From an uncultured Sutterella sp. (lineage in GTDB: Bacteria > Pseudomonadota > Gammaproteobacteria > Burkholderiales > Burkholderiaceae_F): a DNA stretch of 9,221 nucleotides. Below the pieces are notes generated by a model, which was given only the letters and a program-made list of their open reading frames with translations, did no database searches and was not told the origin of the DNA. Shown here one piece after another: positions 5,333-9,221 of the stretch. The DNA is taken from NCBI GenBank assembly GCA_900757865.1, contig CAAEPH010000038.1:1-9221 (forward strand). Direction: 5' to 3'. Positions within the stretch are counted from its first letter, which is position 1. Every line of letters begins with the position of its first letter. The position numbers and the translations under genes were made by a program.

Positions 5333-5358
5333 ACGGCCTGCCATTATCGACAGGCCGT
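5333..5358 (+). terminator. Hairpin after rpsO (partial terminator or mRNA 3'-end stem)
   Basis: ACGGCCTG (5333-5340) pairs perfectly with CAGGCCGT (5351-5358) around a 10-base loop. GAC and GTC can extend it past one bulge. The tail (TGTCGCAATATT) is a poor T-tract, so it probably allows read-through into pnp and protects the rpsO message, like the t1 hairpin of the E. coli rpsO-pnp unit. Confidence 0.6.
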
Positions 5359-5410
5359 TGTCGCAATATTAACCCCCGTTATCTTGCTCTTTTTTTTCTA
5401 AGTCCGCCTA

Positions 5411-5522
5411 CGCGTTGCGACACAAAGTGAATGTTACACACTTCAGTGTTCGGACAGTCTCTTTGTGCCGCAGCGTGCTCTTGAAGGGCTCAACGAACCC
5501 TTCAAATTCGCTTAGAGAAGCG
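5411..5522 (+). promoter_or_regulatory. Structured pnp leader: long stem-loop plus two smaller hairpins
   Basis: Positions 5411-5427 pair with 5461-5477 in a 17-position arm with one A-C mismatch (5420/5468) and two G-U pairs, closing a 33-base loop that can fold further. Next, TTGAAGGG (5481-5488) pairs perfectly with CCCTTCAA (5498-5505), and CGCTT (5509-5513) with AAGCG (5518-5522). In E. coli the pnp leader forms a long hairpin cut by RNase III, after which PNPase degrades its own message. The position and double-stranded length here fit the same control. The homology of mechanism is inference. Confidence 0.6.
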
Positions 5523-5566
5523 CTTGAACAGATGACGGGACTCAACTTTTGAGGATAGACACTGTT

Positions 5567-7687
5567 ATGACAATGTTCAATAAAGTTTCCAAATCCTTCC
5601 GTTTTGGTGATCATGACGTCACCTTAACAACGGGTGAAATTGCTCGCCAGGCCACGGGTGCTTGCTTGTGCCAGATGGACGACACGGTGGTGTTGGCTAC
5701 AGTCGTGGCGAAAAAAGAAACCAAACCTGGGCAGGATTTCTTCCCGCTCACGGTTGACTACATCGAAAAGACCTATGCCGCGGGTAAGATCCCCGGAGGC
5801 TTTTTCAAGCGTGAAGGTCGTCCCTCTGAAAAGGAAACGCTCACCTCGCGTTTGATCGACCGTCCGATTCGTCCGCTCTTCCCGGACGGCTTCTTTAACG
5901 AAGTTCAGGTCATCATTCATGTGCTCTCTGCGGATCCTGAAGTCGACCCCGATATTCCCTCGATGATTGGTGCCTCGGCTGCTTTGGCCATTTCGGGCAT
6001 CCCCTTCCGTGGACCGATTGGTGCTTGCCGCGTTGGTTACATCAATGACGAGTTCGTGATCAACCCCTCCAACTCGCAGCTCAAATCCTCCAAGCTTGAC
6101 CTCGTGGTCGCCGGGACGGAACGCGCCGTGTTGATGGTCGAATCCGAAGCGGATCGTTTACCTGAAAAAACCATGCTCGATGCAGTCATGACGGGGCATC
6201 GCGCTATGCAAGTGGCGATTCAGGCCATTAACGATTTGGTCGCTGAAGCGGGCAAACCGGCTTGGGATTGGGAACCTGCTCCCAAGAATGAAGCACTCAT
6301 TGCACGTATTGTTGAAATTGCTGACGCGGGTCTGCACGAAGCCTACAGCATCCGCTCCAAGCAGTTGCGCACGGAAAAACTTCGTGAAGTTTACGCTGCG
6401 GTTGAAGCGCAGTTAACGGCCGATGCGCAAGCCGCTGGCACGGACGCGCCCGATATGAACGAAGTGCATGGCATTCTCTTTGAATTGGAAGCCAAGCTCG
6501 TTCGTAGCAACATTTTGAATGGCGAACCCCGTATTGACGGTCGTGACACGCGCACCGTTCGCCCGATTGAAATTCGTCAGGGCGTTCTGCCTCGCACCCA
6601 CGGTTCCGCGCTCTTTACGCGTGGCGAAACCCAGGCGCTCGTGCTCACCACGTTGGGTACCAAGCAGGACGAACAAGTTATCGATGGCTTGACCGAAGAA
6701 ACGCACGATCGCTTCATGCTCCACTACAACATGCCTCCCTTTGCCACGGGCGAAACGGGTCGTGTGGGTAGCCCGAAGCGCCGTGAAATCGGCCACGGCC
6801 GTTTAGCCAAGCGTGCTCTTAAGGCGGTGTTGCCCTCTGAAGACGAGTTCCAGTACACCATCCGCGTGGTCTCGGAAATTATGGAATCCAACGGCTCCTC
6901 TTCCATGGCCTCGGTTTGCGGTGGCTGCCTCTCGATGCTTGACGCTGGCGTGCCCCTCAAGGACTACGTCGCTGGCGTGGCCATGGGCTTGATCAAAGAA
7001 GGCAACAAGTTCGCCGTCTTGACCGACATTCTCGGTGACGAAGACCACTTGGGCGACATGGACTTCAAGGTGGCCGGTACGGCCGATGGCGTCACGGCCT
7101 TGCAGATGGACATCAAGATTGAAGGCATTACCGCTGAAATCATGCAGGCTGCCTTAGCGCAGGCTCATGAAGGTCGTCAGCACATTTTGGGCAAGATGCA
7201 CGAAATGGCCGGTGGTGGAGCGAAGGAACTCTCTGACTTTGCTCCTCGCATGGTCTCCTTCAAGATCGATCAGGACAAGATTCGTGACGTGATTGGTAAG
7301 GGTGGTGCCACCATCCGTGCCCTCACGGAAGAAACGGGCACCTCCATCAACATCGAAGATGACGGTACCGTCACCATCTCGAGCCCCGACATGGCTCGTG
7401 TGGATGAAGCCCGTCGTCGTATCGAAATCATCACCGCCAAGATCGAAGTGGGTCAGATTTACGAAGGTAAAGTGACACGCTTGCTCGAGTTCGGTGCAAT
7501 CGTTGAGCTCTTGCCGGGGAAAGATGGCTTGTTGCACATCAGCCAGATCGCTAACGAACGCGTCAACCAAGTAAGCGACTACCTCAAGGAAGGTCAGCAG
7601 GTTCGCGTGAAAGTGATTGAAGCCGACGAAAAGGGTCGTGTCCGTCTTTCGATGAAAGCCTTGCTCAACGACGCTGCGGCTCAGTAA
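5567..7687 (+). CDS. pnp: Polyribonucleotide nucleotidyltransferase (PNPase)
   Basis: The 706-residue enzyme performs phosphorolytic 3'-to-5' RNA decay, releasing nucleoside diphosphates, and works in RNA turnover. The domain order is complete: first RNase PH-like domain with FFKREGRPSEKETLTSRLI near 79-97, an alpha-helical linker, the second RNase PH-like domain with SSSMASVCGGC near 443 and catalytic D493, D499 and K501 in GDEDHLGDMDFK, a KH domain with GKGG at 577-580, and an S1 domain from about 629 to 698. Length is close to E. coli (711). ATG 5567 was chosen because GAGGA at 5551-5555 precedes it by 11 bases. A second ATG at 5573 (MFNKV) matches many homologues but is 17 bases from that site. 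Upstream lies a strongly structured leader, consistent with RNase III/PNPase autoregulation. A strong terminator follows. No defects were seen. Confidence 0.98.
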   Translation: MTMFNKVSKSFRFGDHDVTLTTGEIARQATGACLCQMDDTVVLATVVAKKETKPGQDFFPLTVDYIEKTYAAGKIPGGFFKREGRPSEKETLTSRLIDRPIRPLFPDGFFNEVQVIIHVLSADPEVDPDIPSMIGASAALAISGIPFRGPIGACRVGYINDEFVINPSNSQLKSSKLDLVVAGTERAVLMVESEADRLPEKTMLDAVMTGHRAMQVAIQAINDLVAEAGKPAWDWEPAPKNEALIARIVEIADAGLHEAYSIRSKQLRTEKLREVYAAVEAQLTADAQAAGTDAPDMNEVHGILFELEAKLVRSNILNGEPRIDGRDTRTVRPIEIRQGVLPRTHGSALFTRGETQALVLTTLGTKQDEQVIDGLTEETHDRFMLHYNMPPFATGETGRVGSPKRREIGHGRLAKRALKAVLPSEDEFQYTIRVVSEIMESNGSSSMASVCGGCLSMLDAGVPLKDYVAGVAMGLIKEGNKFAVLTDILGDEDHLGDMDFKVAGTADGVTALQMDIKIEGITAEIMQAALAQAHEGRQHILGKMHEMAGGGAKELSDFAPRMVSFKIDQDKIRDVIGKGGATIRALTEETGTSINIEDDGTVTISSPDMARVDEARRRIEIITAKIEVGQIYEGKVTRLLEFGAIVELLPGKDGLLHISQIANERVNQVSDYLKEGQQVRVKVIEADEKGRVRLSMKALLNDAAAQ

Positions 7688-7711
7688 AGTGCTTTTGCCT
7701 TCACGCCCTTA

Positions 7712-7726
7712 ACTCGCGTTGCGAGT
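7712..7726 (+). repeat. Short perfect hairpin after pnp
   Basis: ACTCGC and GCGAGT pair around a GTT loop. Flanking CTTCAC (7700-7705) and GTGAAG (7736-7741) can close an outer stem. The structure sits between the pnp stop and its terminator and may protect the 3' end. It has the same GC-GTT-GC apex as the hairpin at 3974-3986. Confidence 0.45.
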
Positions 7727-7756
7727 CCAATGAGTGTGAAGCCTGACACTTAAACC

Positions 7757-7795
7757 AACGCCTAACGGTTCGCCCGTTAGGCGTTTAGTTATTTT
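7757..7795 (+). terminator. Rho-independent terminator after pnp
   Basis: AACGCCTAACGG (7757-7768) pairs perfectly over 12 bp with CCGTTAGGCGTT (7774-7785) around a 5-base TTCGC loop, followed by TAGTTATTTT. It is the strongest intrinsic terminator in the window and separates pnp from tpiA. Confidence 0.9.
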
Positions 7796-7818
7796 GGATG
7801 AGTTTTCTCTCCGTATTT

Positions 7819-7847
7819 TTGATAGGCTCACCAAAACCGTATACAAT
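7819..7847 (+). promoter_or_regulatory. tpiA promoter
   Basis: TTGATA (7819-7824) and TACAAT (7842-7847) are separated by exactly 17 bp and lie directly after the pnp terminator. Each hexamer is close to the sigma70 consensus. Transcription would start near 7854, giving a leader of about 60 bases and probably covering tpiA, secG and the tRNA gene. Confidence 0.75.
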
Positions 7848-7912
7848 CAAAGCTTGCCACCTTCGCTCTGACGACACACTTGCGTCGAATGCCTCGATTT
7901 AGGAGAAAAAGC

Positions 7913-8656
7913 GTGCGTAAAATTCTTGTTGCTGCCAACTGGAAAATGAATGGTTCGCTCCAAGCCAATCAAACTTGGTGCGAGGGCGTTCTGCCTGCGC
8001 TCCAGACCCTTGATGCCGAGGTTTTGTTATGTGCACCTTTTGTGTACTTGCCGCAGCTCGTTCGCGCAGCTCAAGGCACAGCACTGATGATCGGCGCCGA
8101 AAACGTCTCAAGTGAGCGTAACGGAGCGTTTACGGGTGAAATTTCTGCATCGATGCTCTTTGATATTGGCGTTCAATGGTGTATCATCGGGCACTCTGAG
8201 CGTCGGTCTCTTTATGGAGAAACCGATGCCATGGTGGCTCAAAAAGCCCAACGTCTTGTTGAAGCAGGCCTTCGACCCGTGCTGTGCGTGGGGGAGACGC
8301 TTGCTCAACGCGAAAATGGGGAAACCCTCAGCGTCGTGACTCAGCAACTCCAAGCGGTGTTATCGGTCATTGCCCCATCGGCTTTGGGAGCCATTGCGTA
8401 TGAACCGGTTTGGGCCATTGGAACAGGCTTAACAGCCACACCTGATGCCGCACAAGCTGTCCATAAAGCACTGCGAGATGAAGTCGCTAAATACGATGCC
8501 AGTACGGCACAGACTCTTCGCATTCTCTATGGCGGTAGTGTCAAGCCCAATAACGCTCAAGCGCTCTTTGCTGAGCACGACATTGATGGCGGTTTATTGG
8601 GAGGGGCTAGCTTAACAGCAGAAGACTTCCTTGCTGTGTGTCAGTCTCACGTATAA
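7913..8656 (+). CDS. tpiA: Triosephosphate isomerase
   Basis: This 247-residue cytoplasmic enzyme interconverts dihydroxyacetone phosphate and glyceraldehyde 3-phosphate in glycolysis and gluconeogenesis. It is a complete TIM barrel with AANWKMNG at the N terminus (Asn9, catalytic Lys11), IIGHSERR carrying the electrophile His94, YEPVWAIGTG with catalytic base Glu164 and the mobile lid loop, and the phosphate-binding LYGGSVKPNN and DGGLLGGASL near the C terminus. The start is GTG 7913, preceded by AGGAGA (7901-7906) six bases upstream. A longer frame from an earlier codon would add 11 Arg-rich residues before the canonical opening and would place the ribosome binding site inside the gene. Its promoter is at 7819-7847. 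secG starts 39 bp after its stop codon, the standard betaproteobacterial neighbour. Confidence 0.97.
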   Translation: MRKILVAANWKMNGSLQANQTWCEGVLPALQTLDAEVLLCAPFVYLPQLVRAAQGTALMIGAENVSSERNGAFTGEISASMLFDIGVQWCIIGHSERRSLYGETDAMVAQKAQRLVEAGLRPVLCVGETLAQRENGETLSVVTQQLQAVLSVIAPSALGAIAYEPVWAIGTGLTATPDAAQAVHKALRDEVAKYDASTAQTLRILYGGSVKPNNAQALFAEHDIDGGLLGGASLTAEDFLAVCQSHV

Positions 8657-8695
8657 TTCCATTATCTATTCTTGTTTGTTTTAGGTTTTTCAACC

Positions 8696-9064
8696 ATGCA
8701 TTTTCTCCTCAGCATTGCACTCGTTTTGCAAATCATCTCCGCTGTCGTTGTCATCGTCTTGGTGTTAATGCAGCACGGCAAAGGGGCCGATTTGGGCGCT
8801 GCCTTCGGCTCGGGTGCGTCGGGTTCGGTTTTTGGTGCGACCGGTAGTGCCAACTTCTTGTCTCGTTCCACGGCCATTGCTGCTACCGTTTTCTTCTGCT
8901 CGACGATTGCGCTCACGTTAGCCTCTGGGGCTTTCAACAAAGCCGCTCGTCAACCTGCTGGTGGCGTCTTGAGCACGGTTGAACAACCCGCTCAATCCCA
9001 AGAACGCGGTATGGAAGGGGCTAAAACCGAAAACCAAGCCCCCGAAAATCAAATTCCGCGCTAA
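8696..9064 (+). CDS. secG: Preprotein translocase subunit SecG
   Basis: The 122-residue inner-membrane protein is the SecG subunit of the SecYEG channel, which helps SecA-driven export. It shows an N-terminal membrane helix (about 3-22), then the family signature VLMQHGKGADLGAAFGSGAS, a Gly/Ser-rich stretch SGSVFGATGSANFLSR, and a second helix (about 60-80). A polar Gln/Glu-rich tail follows, as in other betaproteobacterial SecG proteins, which are slightly longer than E. coli SecG (110). ATG 8696 is the natural start; a TTG 24 bases upstream would add residues before the first helix. The ribosome binding site is weak (TTAGG near 8681-8685). The gene lies between tpiA and tRNA-Leu and probably shares the tpiA transcript. 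Confidence 0.95.
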   Translation: MHFLLSIALVLQIISAVVVIVLVLMQHGKGADLGAAFGSGASGSVFGATGSANFLSRSTAIAATVFFCSTIALTLASGAFNKAARQPAGGVLSTVEQPAQSQERGMEGAKTENQAPENQIPR

Positions 9065-9137
9065 AATGCTTCTTCTCTGTCGTGGGCTGACACTCACAGC
9101 TATGATTTAACACGATAGAGAATGAACGTAATCGGCC

Positions 9138-9221
9138 GCGGTCGTGGCGAAATTGGTAGACGCACTATCTTGAGGGGGTAGCGGAGCAATCCATATGAGT
9201 TCGACTCTCATCGACCGCACC
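9138..9221 (+). tRNA. tRNA-Leu, anticodon GAG (lacks only the final A of CCA at the window edge)
   Basis: The acceptor stem GCGGTCG (9138-9144) pairs with CGACCGC (9212-9218). The D arm is GCG/CGC (9147-9149, 9161-9163). The anticodon arm CTATC/GGTAG (9165-9169, 9177-9181) holds the loop TTGAGGG with anticodon GAG at 9172-9174. A long variable arm (GGA/TCC, 9183-9185 and 9190-9192) marks a class II tRNA. The T arm is ATGAG/CTCAT (9195-9199, 9207-9211) with loop TTCGACT. Discriminator A9219 and CC follow, so CCA is genomically encoded with its A presumably at the next base. It reads CUC and CUU codons. Its place after secG matches betaproteobacteria, where nuoA normally follows. A TATGAT at 9101-9106 could be a local -10, but it has no good -35. 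Confidence 0.96.

Noticed and set aside
4937..5344. Long minus-strand open frame opposite rpsO (135 residues).
   Set aside because: It is antisense to the highly conserved rpsO and its hairpins, so it is explained by codon bias of the real gene. The same applies to the minus-strand frames opposite pnp, tpiA and the yqhA-like gene.

Overview
The window looks like a chromosomal segment of a betaproteobacterium, probably order Burkholderiales. The main evidence is the gene order rpsO, pnp, tpiA, secG, tRNA-Leu(GAG), which in that class usually runs on into the nuo (complex I) operon. The PNPase, S15, TpiA and SecG proteins also read as betaproteobacterial. The moderate G+C and the short spacers would suit a host-associated lineage such as Sutterellaceae, but that placement is inference.

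Positions 1-166 are the end of an IS3-family insertion sequence whose orfA is transcribed leftward and leaves the window. Directly beside it (167-690) is a rightward reading frame without its 5' end. It resembles the C-terminal nuclease-toxin domain (Barnase/EndoU/ColicinE5/RelE-like) found on phage MuF-type and polyvalent proteins. I read this as a prophage or mobile-element toxin gene broken by the IS. The next 400 bp are AT-rich and hold no convincing gene.

Positions 1125-2979 hold three rightward genes: a small DoxX-family membrane protein with its own terminator, a YqhA/UPF0114 membrane protein, and a HAD subfamily IB phosphatase. The last two are 50 bp apart and may be co-transcribed.

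Positions 3206-4915 encode a polar amino acid ABC importer: a secreted substrate-binding protein (3206-3970) and a permease (4253-4915). They are separated by a clear intrinsic terminator and a new promoter, and no ATPase gene lies next to them. The binding protein and permease are therefore separately tuned, and the ATPase must be encoded elsewhere.

Positions 4941-9221 are core housekeeping. rpsO has a strong promoter. The rpsO-pnp spacer contains a hairpin after rpsO and then three stem-loops, including a 17-position arm, which fits the RNase III/PNPase autoregulated leader known in enterobacteria. pnp ends at a strong terminator. tpiA then has its own near-consensus promoter and a GTG start, and is followed closely by secG and tRNA-Leu(GAG), whose last base is cut off by the window edge.

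I did not find a clearly new multi-gene system. The most unusual items are the IS-truncated toxin remnant, the split ABC importer with an altered EAA loop, the structured pnp leader, and a pair of perfect TCGA-centred palindromes exactly 50 bp apart upstream of the binding-protein gene.
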